From Temnothorax longispinosus (taxonomy: Eukaryota > Arthropoda > Insecta > Hymenoptera > Formicidae), in assembly GCF_030848805.1 (NCBI RefSeq), contig NC_092369.1, positions 1,654,798 to 1,718,797 on the forward strand: a DNA stretch of 64,000 bases, in the 5' to 3' direction. Made by a program: the position numbers and the translations under genes. Each line of letters begins with the position of its first letter. The stretch's first letter is position 1. Positions 1 to 13,333 of the stretch are shown here, in pieces. The notes under the pieces are model-generated. The model did no database searches. It worked only from the letters and a program-made list of their open reading frames with translations, and was not told the DNA's origin.

Positions 1-2
1 GA

Positions 3-1031
3 AACAATCCTTTACCGCCTAATCCCAGGAAGAACACATTGTATGAAATACCAGAACACTTTCAAAAGACATTGAAGAGCGTGAAATTCTTGTTATTTGA
101 CTCTGAGGATATTAACAACAGACTGCTTATATTTGCTACGGAGGATAATCTGCAGGTGTTGCGAGGATGTGACATATGGTATTGTGATGGTACTTTTAAA
201 GTAGTGCCTGAAATATTCGACCAACTGTACACCGTGCATGGGGAGGTGAATGGCAAAATTGTGCCTCTTGTATATGCGTTATGCCCTAATCGACGCAAGA
301 GAACATATCAAACTCTGTTGCGGGTTCTAAAAGATGCTATTCCCGGGGTGGCCCCAAAAAATGTAATGTCGGATTTTGAGATGGCATTTTTAAAAGCCGT
401 TACACTAGAATTTCCCGAGTGTGAAATCAAAGAGTGTTTATTCCATTTCGGTCAAGCACTTTGGCGTAGTATACAAGATCACGACCTTGCGCCATTGTAC
501 CGCGAGAGCAGCCGCGTAGCTCGTAATTTGCGAATGTTATTCGCATTGGCATTCGTTTCTTCCTGCGATGTCACTTACGCGTACGATGCTTTGCTGCAGT
601 CGAAATTTTTCACGGATAATGAGAAAGATTTGAGAGGTTTTCTCGATTATTTTGAGCACACTTGGGTTGGCGTGTTAGGTCGTCGTAAAGTACGACGCGG
701 CGCAATGTTTGACATTTCTTTGTGGAACCATTACTCCTCAGTGATGGAGGCTGTTGCTCGTACCAACAATGCAGTGGAAGGATGGCACCATGCACTAAAT
801 CGGAGAGCAAATGGTTCGCATCTCGTACTGTGGAAAATGATTGAGTTGCTTCAAGCAGAGCAGGGTCTCGTCGAAGCTCACATTGCGCGCGCGAATGCTC
901 ACGCTCCTGCGAATAATAGAAACAAGCGCTACAAAGACAACGATGCGCGATTGAAGAGTCTCGTTGCAGCCTACAACCGACAGGATGTGTTACAATATTT
1001 GAAGAATGTCGCTGCCAATCTATCGTTATAA
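3..1031 (+). CDS. MULE-type transposase, C-terminal part (left end cut by window)
   Basis: The frame is open from base 3, so the protein starts outside the window; the ATG-less opening is an edge effect. About 342 residues are visible. The pattern is that of MULE (Mutator-like) transposases of insects: DGTFKVVP followed by a VHG strand (first catalytic Asp), then VMSDFEMAF (second Asp), then CLFHFGQ, and late in the protein RTNNAVEGWHHALNRR, which carries the Glu-containing motif. These enzymes cut and paste DNA in the nucleus through a DDE/RNase H-like fold. There is no frameshift or internal stop in the visible part, so this copy may be young. Downstream the last codons of the gene are partly repeated in tandem. 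The FLYWCH or zinc-finger N-terminus expected in the family is not in view. Family call confident; activity unknown. Confidence 0.85.
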   Translation, partial: NNPLPPNPRKNTLYEIPEHFQKTLKSVKFLLFDSEDINNRLLIFATEDNLQVLRGCDIWYCDGTFKVVPEIFDQLYTVHGEVNGKIVPLVYALCPNRRKRTYQTLLRVLKDAIPGVAPKNVMSDFEMAFLKAVTLEFPECEIKECLFHFGQALWRSIQDHDLAPLYRESSRVARNLRMLFALAFVSSCDVTYAYDALLQSKFFTDNEKDLRGFLDYFEHTWVGVLGRRKVRRGAMFDISLWNHYSSVMEAVARTNNAVEGWHHALNRRANGSHLVLWKMIELLQAEQGLVEAHIARANAHAPANNRNKRYKDNDARLKSLVAAYNRQDVLQYLKNVAANLSL

Positions 1032-1260
1032 AAATGTGTTATGAATTATGTGTTATTTATCTTTGTTGTTAGTTACGCCGATTGTATTACGTTAATTGCG
1101 TTTTGTTAGATGCGTTGAAAATCCTGAAGAATGTTGCTGTCAATCTTTCGTTGTATTAAATTATCATGAGTTATGTATTTATTGTCTTTGTTTTTAGTCA
1201 CGACGACTTTTTTAATTTATTTGCGCTTTGCTGGTTGCGTTAAACTTCTTGAGAAAGGTT
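1001..1260 (+). repeat. About 125-bp tandem repeat of the MULE 3' end
   Basis: The segment starting GAAGAATGTCGCTGCC at 1001 recurs diverged at 1126 (GAAGAATGTTGCTGTC) and, more weakly, near 1251. The first copy covers the last ten codons and stop of the transposase, so the later copies are non-coding duplicates of its end. Confidence 0.6.
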
Positions 1261-1475
1261 GTCTTGCAAAGTATATGCGTGGGCTTTTCACACGTGGAAA
1301 GTTGTAAACCCATGTGGCACCTCGCCTCGCGCGAAAAGTGTATGCGTGGAGGCAGTAGGTTCCGCCCCCCTGCGGGGGGCTCCACTATCATTAAACTATA
1401 CACATAGTGTGCCTTGCAAAGTACGTGCGTGGGCTTTTCACACGTGGAAAGTTGTAAACCCATGTGGCACCTCGG
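1256..1475. repeat. Direct repeat of about 67 bp with an intervening GC hairpin
   Basis: A block containing TGCGTGGGCTTTTCACACGT occurs at about 1256-1323 and again at about 1408-1474 with few changes. Between them, at about 1362-1380, is a palindrome (CCCCCC-TGC-GGGGGG). The downstream stretch to about 1600 is a short-period repeat of TTTTTTCCGGGGAGA. The spacing next to the MULE suggests the sub-terminal part of that element. Confidence 0.6.
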
Positions 1476-1499
1476 TTTTTGCTGGGCACGGAAATTTTT

Positions 1500-1600
1500 T
1501 CCGGGGGAGATATTTTCCGGGGGAGATTTTTTGATGGGGAGATTTTTTCCGGAGAGATTTTTTCCGGGAACTGATTTCCGGGAGATTTTTTCCGGGGAAC
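1500..1600. repeat. Purine-rich short tandem repeat
   Basis: Repeated units of GGGGGAGATTTTTTCC with variations fill this stretch. No coding content is credible here. Confidence 0.6.
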
Positions 1601-1746
1601 AAAACGTCGGTTACGGGGATTTGGGCTGGACGTTGATGAGTCAGTCAGTCAGGACATTTGTTTTTATATATATAGATTTTAGTTTTTTTAAATATCGTGA
1701 ATGCTACAATATTCCGATAAATGTATATCTAAAACAAAAGTATTAA

Positions 1747-2727
1747 TTTTTTTGAAATTGTGTTTACTAATTATTAATCGTTAAACAAGTTTATTGTTTA
1801 AAATAAATAACTATATTTTTGTATACGTATTACACTTCATTTATTGAGTGCTGAATGTCTCTCACACACACACAGTACCCGTATCTTCCTCCATTACCCC
1901 TGAATAAGATGCCACCTGTAAATAGAAGCATAAGGGTATAATACCAGTTTTGCAGGGAAACATATATAATCCAATTACAATATTTTAATCATAATTTTTA
2001 GGGTGGCTATTTTCAGCACTGCTATGTGAAAGCTTAAGTATAATTTTGTAAGAATTTCGAAGAGGTTGTAACTATTGGTTTCTTCATATTTCTTTAATAT
2101 TTCTTAACTATGGCATCTTTCTCCGACTTACCCTAAATTCAATTACTATAAGAACAAATAAAAAATATAATTACATTATTGCAAGAATAGCTTATTAAAC
2201 TCATATTGGCCTAGATTTGATTCATTTTAGATTTTTTATAAATAAGTTAATAATTATTTATTCTATTTATTTAGTCTACATTAATTTATAATGTAAAATA
2301 GTAGTGGGCACAAAAGAATTTGCTTGATAGCAGGTAGTGTTGTTAAAAATTAAAAAGTTGATAATAAAGGAAGCATAATAATAAGAAAATTTTTTATAGT
2401 ATTTTAAAGTTTGTTGGAAATCTTTCTGTTATAAATAGAATTTTGCTTCTAAATCTTTTCAAGAAGTAGGCGGGTAGCTCGATCATCTTATTTAAGATAA
2501 ATTTTTTTTAGTTTTTAAAATAAATGTATATTTCTTCTTATTATATAACTCAATTCTTCTTATTATTTTGCATGTTTATTAATTTGATTATGAAATCATC
2601 AAAAATAATTATTTTAGTCGAGCTAAGACAAAGAAACGTACGCGAATAATATTATTAGGCTACCAAATCCAGTCCTAACCGAATTGGCGTTTCCTCTAAA
2701 TTGTATATCATAGCGGTCGTGTTTCAC
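1747..2727. other. AT-rich non-coding DNA
   Basis: No coding exon, RNA gene or clear repeat is seen between the MULE-associated repeats and the next inverted-repeat element. Upstream exons of the PDE7 gene could lie here or beyond the window, but I could not find one. Confidence 0.5.
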
Positions 2728-2729
2728 TA

Positions 2730-2968
2730 GGGGTATTCAAATAAGTTAAAGTTTAACGGTTTGACAGGTTATGTCGGGTTAAAGTCGGGTAAAAAGTTAA
2801 TTTTTACACTTTTAACCCAAAGATTAATGTGATAGGTTAACGAGTCACTTATGTATTTTGCATAACCTTAAAGAGTAGCGCGCTCAAAGTTAATTAATTA
2901 ACTTTTTACTCGACTTTAACCCGACATAACCTGTCAAACCGTTAAACTTTAACTTATTTGAATACCCC
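2730..2968. mobile_element. TA-flanked inverted-repeat element (MITE), 239 bp
   Basis: Terminal inverted repeats of about 75 bp begin GGGGTATTCAAATAAGTT and end AACTTATTTGAATACCCC. TA dinucleotides flank both ends (2728-2729, 2969-2970), which fits target duplication by the Tc1/mariner group. There is no coding capacity. The arms are nearly perfect, so an RNA of this region would fold into a long hairpin. Confidence 0.85.
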
Positions 2969-3584
2969 TACTTATTATTATAATTATTTTGAGATATATT
3001 TCGCGTTTTAGTCTAATGTTCTAATAAAAGTACGAAATACTTTATAAAGCATTCATTTTCTGATAATTTTACTTAAATACTTCATATTTAGATTAATGAA
3101 AGAAAAATTAAAATTGACATAAAAAATGCATAATGTATGTTGTATTTACAAAATAAATGTAACTGGTTATTGCATTGTGTACGTTGATACAATTAGATGC
3201 AAAAAATTATAAATGTATTCCTTTTATTTCATTATATTCCATTTATCTGACGAAAAATCTCTACAAAATATTTCATAGCTGTACTTAATAATTTTCGAGA
3301 AAAGAAGTTAATGCTTTGCGTAGATAATTCTAGGTATTTAATGTTTTTTTGACATATATCAAGTAATGTAAACATGTTTTTTTTTTTAGAGAAAGAGGGA
3401 TGGGAAAAGAGAGAGGAAGAAAGATTTATATTATTTTGATTTTATTACACATATAGAAAGATATAGGAGAAATAAAATAGTATAGAATATAAAAAATAAG
3501 AAAGTAAAAATAAATAATTTTTTTTAAAAATCGCCAATCTTTGAATATCATGATCAAATAATTCATGTATATATTTAATTGAAG

Positions 3585-6500
3585 CTTTTATCGAGGAGGG
3601 TTATCACAGTACAAATCCTTACCACAACAGTATACATGCTACGGATGTCACTCAGGCAATGCATTGCTTCCTTCAAGAAAAAAAGGTAACTATATATTTA
3701 TTTTGCAGTTTTATAGATAAATGTAGAATTTTCAATTATTTAGACGGCATGTAATAACTTTATTTTCTCAGTGAAAAAAAATGACCGAGTTATAAATTTG
3801 CAGATTAAAACGCATCTAACGAATTTAGAAATTATGGCTTCTTTGATAGCGGCTGTAACGCATGACTTAGATCATCCGGGTGTCAATCAACCGTTTTTGG
3901 TCGCAACGAGTAATCATTTAGCTGCGCTTTATCAGGTAGGAACATCTCTGTTAAATTATTTTGATTAAATACGTGAAAAATGAAACATGATAATCGAATA
4001 ACTTTCATTATATTACAACCATTTTGTTATTTATTTGAATATATTCAGTTATATGTATTATTGAATGCACAAATTATAAAGATTAAGAAAAGACTTTAAC
4101 ATTGCCGAATAGATCAAGAATACATCAATTAGATCTTTTTTAAATATCTCATAAAATACAGGTTTGTGTGTGTGTATATAGCAGGGTTGGGAAGTAACGC
4201 GTTACCGTTACAAGTTACTTTTTTCCAGTAACGATTTGCGGTAACGGCGTTATTTCTCTCGGTAATAACTGTAACGGTAACGCAGTTACATTTTTTGGGT
4301 AACAAATCGAACAGTTACTTTAATCGTTACTTTAAACCGAGTCTACAAGATCTATTAAATATCAGGATCGAAAGAAAGTCCCTCAATGAGCGACAAAGTA
4401 CCCGATAATAATGATGATTTTTTCCTTTTAACCGAGAAACAAAGCCGTTTTGACCCGAACTAGAGGAATTTCAACAATTTTTAAAATCTAAACTTTGTAA
4501 TGTCGAAATGACTATCCAAATATTAAAAAACTTTATTAAATGCCACACACTACTTCCAAGTAGTGCTTCGCGGTAGAGCGCTTATTCAGCGTTGAAAGTT
4601 CCGTATTAACACAACAAAGAAGATGTCTTCACGACAATACGATGAAGCATATATCTATTAAAGGCTATTAATAAAGCTGATCTACGATCAGTACCTAAAA
4701 GTTAATAAAGAATTTTGATCAAATAACGAGTTTGTTTTTATTTAACAAAAACCATTAAAATCGTAACTTTTTATCTTTAACTTATCTTTCACAAATAGAT
4801 ATATATGGTTGGACTTGATAAAGGACTCTGCACAGTTCTTATGGAAATTTTGGATTTTGGTGAAATTGGCTGAAACTTTGGAAGTAGATAGTTTATATGA
4901 TGCTGATCAAAAGTCACAATGAGCAAGATTTACAATAATCTGCAATCGTTTAAGCGCTATGAGCGTTCAAAAGTCAAAATAAAATGTTATTTTAGTATAC
5001 TATTTCAAACTATAAATTTAGTTTTCAACCTATGTTTACTACGTGTTACATTTTTTTACTTACAAGGGCAGGGCTGGGAAACGTATTTTAACTAAACTTA
5101 TTCCTGTAATAGTCCTTCACTAGTAGTAAAACATAGTGAAGCAATTTTTTGTCGAAGCGGCGTAGCAAGGCAACTAAGACGCTTGACTAGTTAAATTTAA
5201 ACACAATTTCTTTATTTAAATAAATTTAATAATTCTATAACAAGAAATAAAAAATGAAATAAAAGGAAACGCTTACCTCACCTATAAAAAATGTTTGTAA
5301 TTAACTTTCATATTATAATAACTATTATTATCGAATAATAGTTATTACGCGCTGCTTGAAATGTTATAAATAAAGGTAATGATTAAATTGCAGCACGTTT
5401 GAACTAATAAAACACGTACGTTACTATTTTTAATATTATTTAATAAATGGACAAGAACAAAAACGTATAAATATATATATGTAATGTTATTACATAGAAT
5501 CGTTTCTTTCTGGAAAGCTTTTAATCAAACTTATTCATTATCATCACTTTCGATGCACTGTAGAGATCATTGACAATTTCTTATATGATACGTGTTTTAT
5601 TAATCACACTCGTACACACGTGTACGCGGAACGAAATCTATAAGGGAAGTAATTTGCTAATATGTGTGTATAGATACAGTACTCATGTAGGCGGGGGAGG
5701 GAGCAGGGGCTACCCTCTTTCGCAGGCAGAGGTGGTTGGAGATGGACCTCGGTTTGCGTGGAAAGTTGAAAACCCCAACCGTACAATGATAGATCTCATT
5801 TCGCCTTATAAGCAAGGATGGAGTGGAGTGGGATGGATCTCGCTTTGCGTTAAAAGTATTGAGGTCCACCTTACCCCACCCCTGCTTACAAAACGAAATG
5901 AGGTCTCAACACATATTAGCAAATTACTTTTCTTAGCACTGACACAAACCAACCAAACTGTTGTATTTTTTAAACTTTTTTGTTAATAACTTTTTAATAA
6001 ACAAGCGACGTTTAAAACTTATATATATTTATATATATAATTATTTAAATAACAAAAAATCATACTCAAACTGTTAACGGTAATCCCTTCTAACGTAAAA
6101 AATTTTGAGTTGTTTGACATACATGCAAAGTCTTCAATCAAGAAAATTATACTACACAGTAAAACATCCTTAAGTAAAACATCCTTAACGTGAATCGATT
6201 ATTTATTAACGCTTGATATTTTTACTGCATAGATAAAATGAGATTATTTGTAAATATTTTGATCAGATTACAAGTCCATATGTGTAAATTAATGAAAAAA
6301 AAATGTTTTAAATACCTTTCTTCAATTTATTATTCAGAAAATAAAACTTGTACAAATTATGTCACATTTTTTTTAAAATGCTTCCTTAAAAATTATCTTT
6401 TATATTATTGTTTAATTTATAAATTATCTTATTATATTTTTTGTTTCTATGTAATTCTTAACACTCTGTGCGTAGGTATGTGTAAACGATAGAATCTTCA

Positions 6501-9500
6501 TATTTTTTTTACGTATAATTCATAAATGATTTGTAAGTTAAGCAATATGTCTGTGTGTAAATTAAAGATTAACAATTTTCAGAATACTTCCGTTCTGGAA
6601 AATCATCACTGGAGATCGGCAATAGGATGCCTTTTAGAAAGCGGTGTATCGGCACAACTACCGGCCGACGTAAGACCAGAACTTCAACGGCATATCAGTT
6701 CATTGATCTTAGCGACAGATATTACAAGACAACAAGAGTTTCTCACACGTTTCAGGGTACATCTCATTATATTAATTTCCGTCTTTTGATTACCTAATAA
6801 ATTAATGGCAACTGTTCTTTATCTCTCATATTGCAGGATTATTTGAGCAACAATTCACTTGAGATGAAACGTGCAGAGGATCGTCATTTTATTCTGCAAA
6901 TTGCCCTAAAATGCGCGGATATTTCCAACCCGTGTAGACCATGGGATATATCTAGAAAATGGTCTTACAAAGTTTGCGAAGAGTTCTTCAGGCAGGGCGA
7001 CTACGAGCGTCGTTTAAATCTTCCAGTAACACCATTGTGCGATCGACATACTACTAGCATCCCAAAAATCCAAACTGGTTTTTTCAAACATGTCGTTACT
7101 CCTCTCTACATGGAATGGCATCGTTTCCTCGGTGACGGTCTGAGTGTGTCATTAATGGAATATTTGAAGATAAATCAGAAAAAATGGGAGACATTGATCA
7201 ATCAAGAGGCAACTGAAGAAAGAGAAGCCGAGATTTCTGAACTGGATGAACCTGAAGGAGTTATTAGTTCGGGCGAAGAAACGGCCGCCGATGAAGATTC
7301 AGGCAGCATCGATCTGCTAATACCAGCAGCATACGTGCAAACAGCGCGAATGCCAACATTGCCAGGACGAGTTGGACTCGATCGCATTGGTAGACGTCAT
7401 TCCGTACCTTTAAGTATGTCGAAATCATTGCAGTTACCTTTAAAGCAGACCAGTAGAAGAGAAAGTTTGCCAAGCGAACAGGTCAAAACGAAAGATTCAT
7501 TCTGGAAAATAGAAAATCAAAGTTTATTGGAGCCGAGCTTGTTATCTCTATTGTCTTCCAAAAGTAATATGACTGAGTTACCGAATGTTAGCGTTGTCGA
7601 GAGACCAGTTAGCGCAGAAAATCTCTTACCAGAGACAAGTATCGCCAGTATTACCAGCAGCACTGAGGCATCGAGATTAAATACGGTTCTACAATTGGAT
7701 AATCAATATAATGCGCAAACTAAACAACTTACGCGGCAACAGACTTTTCCTCCGTTGCAACCATGTGCGAGAATGAGGTATATGTCTGCAACCGTAGAGA
7801 TGTCGCAGTGTTACACTCAAATCTTGATGGAATCCGACAATTCATTTAGTTGCTCAAAGGAAAAATCGTGTTTGAGCAGTCGATACTGTTCGCCGTCGCA
7901 CGATCTTAATTCACGTCACCAAAAAAAATCTAACGTGTCGAGTGCTCTTCCGAAGGAATTACTGATGGTGGACACATCTATCAAAAAACAAAGCTCAACT
8001 TTGTTGGAAACAACAAAACAGAAACATACTGTTAACTCGGATCGTCGCCATTCTATACAAACTGTTCGTACCGACGACTCTTTTTCTAAGCATAGGTATA
8101 AAAGGCCTTCTTCCGCTCAAGATCCAGATTACACAGAAATGTTTTATGCTACGTTAACGGGCTCTCATAGTGACAAAAACAAATGTGTTCCGGACATGTG
8201 TATTGCTGAATGTAAGTCGAATTTAGATTGCAATATCGAATATAAATGTCGTGGTGCGAAATTAACGGTTCAAGACGTGCAAACTACATTGTTGTCCAAA
8301 AAATTAGACCAATATACTTCATCGGCTAAGAGCGCATATTCTGCACAAGAACCGCGAAGATATTCGACTTCTATTACAGAACGTAGAACAATAACAGTTG
8401 ACCACGCAGGTAGACGTTATACCACAATACCCGTGTCTTCTGAGCTTAGCACTCACAAAGTGTTCTTTATCGGTAGTCCTCCCGATTCGCCGCCTGCTAA
8501 TCATAGTGTGTCTTCATCGAGTGACAGTAGTAGTGAACCAAAAAGAAGTATCAATGATTCGAATAAAGAAGCTACTGTTCTCATTGGTAATAGGAAAGAA
8601 TTGGATCATGTGAAAGAAAAGAATTCGAAGATCACAAAGTTCAGTTCCGATGTGCAAATGAAAGAAAATGTTGATCCCCGTACAAATGACGACTTCGCTA
8701 AAGTATTATCTCGTAGAGGCAATCAGGTAAGCTAGAAATAATTTATTTCTAAAGCTCGTGCTTCCTCATAGAAGAAGCTTTGTTTTTTTTATTATAATTA
8801 TATTCGATTATAATGTAAATACGTAAAAGATATCATTTTTTCCGACACTATACACCGAAATAAATTGAGTTTTTTGTACTCATTTTCAGTACTTCAATAT
8901 TTCAACAATTTGTGTTTGTGATATACAGGGTGTTTCAGAAGATATAGGACAAACTTTAATTAAGGGATGGTAGATCTCATCGAAAGAATCAATTTTTATT
9001 AAGGAACCCGTGTTCTCTCTGACGTATTATCTTAAGAAGTTACGCGTCCTTGTTTGGATCGCCTGTGAAGTAGGCAACTCGCATAATAGCATTGCGCATG
9101 ACGTTTGACAATACACGTTTTTCATTTTATTTTTGTATTTTTTTTAATTTTTATCTTTATTTACATCTTTTATTATAGGAAATGCTCAAAGAGTGCCTAC
9201 ATTGCACCTGATTACATTTATTATATTTGGGTAGCATTTAGTTTCTTACTGCTTAGATTGGAACATTTTAACTTTTATGTGAGTGACGGGGTACCCGGGT
9301 ACTCGGGTAAGCATGGTTAAACAACTTTTATTCCCCTCCGTCTTCCCTGTTGGATCAATCTGTCCAAAAATAATGCTAAAATAATATATTTATCGATTTA
9401 AGAGTTCTCATAAATTTGCGGCCCTCCACGGCGACTAGAACGTAAAAAATTTTAGTTCTTTTACGTTGTCAAAACGCATAAAGTACTCCAGTATCTTGTC

Positions 9501-12500
9501 ACTCACATAAGGGTAATAATATTGTTCCTGATTTAATTAAAAACTCCCATAAGCCTTTCATTAGCTTCTCCCTGTAATGTCAACTGAAATTATGTACACC
9601 ATTTAGGTGATCGAACAAGGACGCGACGGAGGATACGAGTCCCTCAACAAAAATTGATTCTTTTGGTGAGACCTACCATTTCCTAAAGTTTGTTCCATAC
9701 TTTCTAAAACAGCCTGTATATGAATTTAATTATAATCATCTTTTGTACATTTAATCTATATACATGTGTTCTATAATTTTTATTTTGAATTTACAAAATA
9801 ATTTTTCTACATTTATCTATTAATCAAGCTATTAATACTTGAAGCTATTAATTTAATTAATCTAAGAAATGGAAAGATATATATACGCATGCAGTCTTCA
9901 TTATATTTTATTATTATTTTATTAAATTACGAATTTATTCTTCAAATACCTATTAGACAAAGAACCAAGTATCTCTTTATGTAACGTAAAGAGTATTTAA
10001 CTAATTCTTTTGCTCCTAATATAATAATCTAATATAGCTGCGATAAAAACTATAAGAAATCTTTATTTTGAAACATTAATCTTATAATTATCATTACAAT
10101 TTATGCCTTCTTTAGAAATAAAATTATCTCCTTATTTTTTATAAAAATTAATATTAACAACTTTAAATATGTAAATAATAAAGTTTTTTTTAATCTTTAA
10201 AACATTAAAAAATTCTCTCAAGTATTATTAAAAAATTTAAAGTAAATAGAAATTGGCTAGAGTTAATGCAGTGTTGTAGTGCAAACTTGGAAAAAATAAT
10301 TTTTTGTTAAAACTTTTTTGTATACTATAATAATATATTCTTTACAACTTTTTAAAACATAACATAGATTTATCCCCAATGAGTTATAAAGACTTTTGCT
10401 TACAATTGCATATACATAATTCCGTGTAATAACAATAATATCATATCAATATCGAATCCTTGACAACATGTCTAAATTATCAGAAATGTTTACTAATGTA
10501 AAATAAAAGTTTTGACATTTATATATAAATATATCTTATAAATATCTATCAATATACACTTCTACAATATACAGGATCTCCCAAGCTTCGCATGACAATA
10601 GATAAAACTCCTGAGACCATTTCGTTCATCGAAATGAAATCTTAATGCCAAAATGTAGAAGCGATAACTGTTTCCGAATAAAAAAATTAACCAAATTGTC
10701 CGAAATTCACGCATTCAAGCACGATTGTGCAGTTACATTTAAACTTATCCAGTCACAACAATTACGAAAATCAGGGCATGAAATTTCAATACACATTTTA
10801 ATACGTGAATAGCGCAACCAACAACGTGACGATTATTTGCTGTTATACTGTATATAGTTTATATGTATACATGAACAATAGAAGAAAAATGTCAATATTA
10901 AAAGTAATAAGCAAGTTTTAGATTAAATTATAATAATAAGGTCTACCTAGAGGGATTAAACTTAATAGAAAAGTTTTTTATCGTTTTGCAATTTTCACAT
11001 AATAAATAATGATAAATTAATTAATAAAGGTCTAGGAATCAGTTTGCATCGCGACAAGAGACAATCCAGCATTTCTCTCACGGACCTAAAGGACGAAGTA
11101 TAAACATAAGCTTTAGACAAGGGGCGTGAAGCCCCTGCGAGGAGAGATCGCTTTGATGAGCGATATTGGGAAACAGTAGTAGATAATATACATATAAGCA
11201 ACGTAAATTAGAAATTAACTGATTGATTAATTAATTAATTTTTTTAACTGTATTTTTACAAATAGTTCTAAAAAGATAAACAATTTTTTCCTCAAGGGGG
11301 ACGTTCGTATTACGTATCTTGAAACGATCGAGGTGAAAATGCGAAAAGTATAATAAATCCTCTTCTAAAAAGGGCATGTCATCGATACTCGAATCTATCG
11401 AAATATTATTAAAGCTTAAAACGTATGAATCGGCCTAACTGGCAATAATTTATTACTATATTGGTTATTATAGTCGTCAAGACGATACGACCGTAATTTG
11501 GTTCGATTATCGTCAAGGCATACTTTTTGACCAAGGATTTAGTCATTATAAATTGATATGATTTTTTATGCTTAATTTTGCATCTCATTTAAATACGTAA
11601 ATTTATTGCGAAAAATATTACCTCAGCCTGGATTCGAACCAGGAACTTCCCTCCGTCCGTGAAGGGTGTGTCGTACCACGTCGACCACTGAGGCGTGTGG
11701 TAATATTTATCGCACGAACCTGTATTAGAATAACTAAACAATAATAATGGAAGATGGAAACGACGAAATTTTTAGTCGTCAAAACGATACGACCGTAATT
11801 TGGTTCGATTATCGTCAAGACATATACTTTTTTAACCAAACTTTCATTCGGTTGGGACTTGGGACACCGTTACTAGGCCAGGTGTATAAATTCAATACAA
11901 TTGTACGTTGCCAGTCCAAAATATAATAAAGCTTAAGACGTATGACGCGGCCCAACTGGCACGAATTTATTACTATATTGGTCATTAAATAGTCAAGACG
12001 CGACACGCGAAATATTGTTGTCGCTTTTCCGCGATGCGGCGTGGTTCTCTTGTTGCGCTTCATGAGCGGCTTATCATGGCATATTTTGACAGTTGTGTGG
12101 TTAATAGTGTAATAGTAACAGTGAAATATTAAAGTTAAATAGCGCGCGCGTAGCAGCGCGCGTCTGTAATGTCTATAGTTTACTAAATTTCGATCAATAA
12201 AATTATAGATACTCTAGTGAATTCTCTCACTTTTCGCATTTTCACCTTGTTTCAAGATACGTAATAGGCCCCCTTGTCTATAATGCTCCGTCTTTCAGGG
12301 GTCCATGGTTTCTCTCATACTTTCACTACTGTATGATATACCGTATCTGAGCGCGCAAATTTCGAATAATTTGGATTTTAAACACTTTTTGTTTAAAAAT
12401 TATTGTAGCTCCAACATTTTGGTAATAGGATTTTCTTTTCAAAATGAAAAATCTGCCGTAATCATGCAAAATCTGGAGCAACCTATACTTCGTCCAGCAA

Positions 12501-13288
12501 GAGAACATCCACGGATTGCACGAAAATGCATCCGTTTCAGGCAGGTCTCCGCCCAAAGAATGCCCTTTCCACACAAAGCGTATTTACGTATACGGTAATA
12601 ATTAGTAGCGCGCCACGCTCTCTCTCCACTTTGCCCGCCTATGCGCAGACCGTGGGTGTTTTTTCGCTGGACGGAGTATATGTTTACAAGTCAAATTTAT
12701 CGAAAACATATTTCTCTATATAAATAATTACCAAATTGATTATTATTCTTTTCTTTCTCTTTGCCTTTAAACTTTCTAGTTGCATATACTAGATTATTAA
12801 TTATTTTCTTATAATATTGAATTCAGGGATGGGCAAAAAGACGCGGATCAGCACCAGTTGGTCTTCTATCAAGATTGGATGATTTTACTTCAACGAGCAC
12901 GTCTACCAAAATTGATCATGGTTGTAGACGTGGATCAGTACCGACTGATATTACTAAACATCAAGGTATCAGTATACACGCATTTTAATTTTCATGTCTT
13001 TATATTTTATACCGGAAGAGGTACTGAGAGAGAGAGAAATTTATACCACGCATAAAGCACATCTAAATTAACGTATATTCACAGTTTCAAGAAAATCCTA
13101 AGAAAATCGATTTTCTCTAGTATAAGGACGAGAGAACGTCCTTAACGTCCCTTTAAAATAACTTACTACATTTTTCAATTCTGCCCATAGACTTCCGATA
13201 ATCACACAAAATAGTGTGTCTCTCACGCACACGCACACGCACACGCACACGCACACGCACACGCACACGCACACGCACACGCACACGC

Positions 13289-13333
<45 letters not shown>

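Noticed and set aside
5570..5986. 138-codon plus-strand frame in a PDE7 intron
   Set aside because: Translation has no family resemblance and covers an imperfect inverted repeat; treated as chance.
6238..6492. 84-codon frame upstream of a PDE7 exon
   Set aside because: AT-rich intron translated into Tyr/Phe/Lys low complexity; the true exon begins at 6583.
13098..13328. Minus-strand frame of repeated Cys-Val
   Set aside because: It is the translation of the CA/CGCACA microsatellite.
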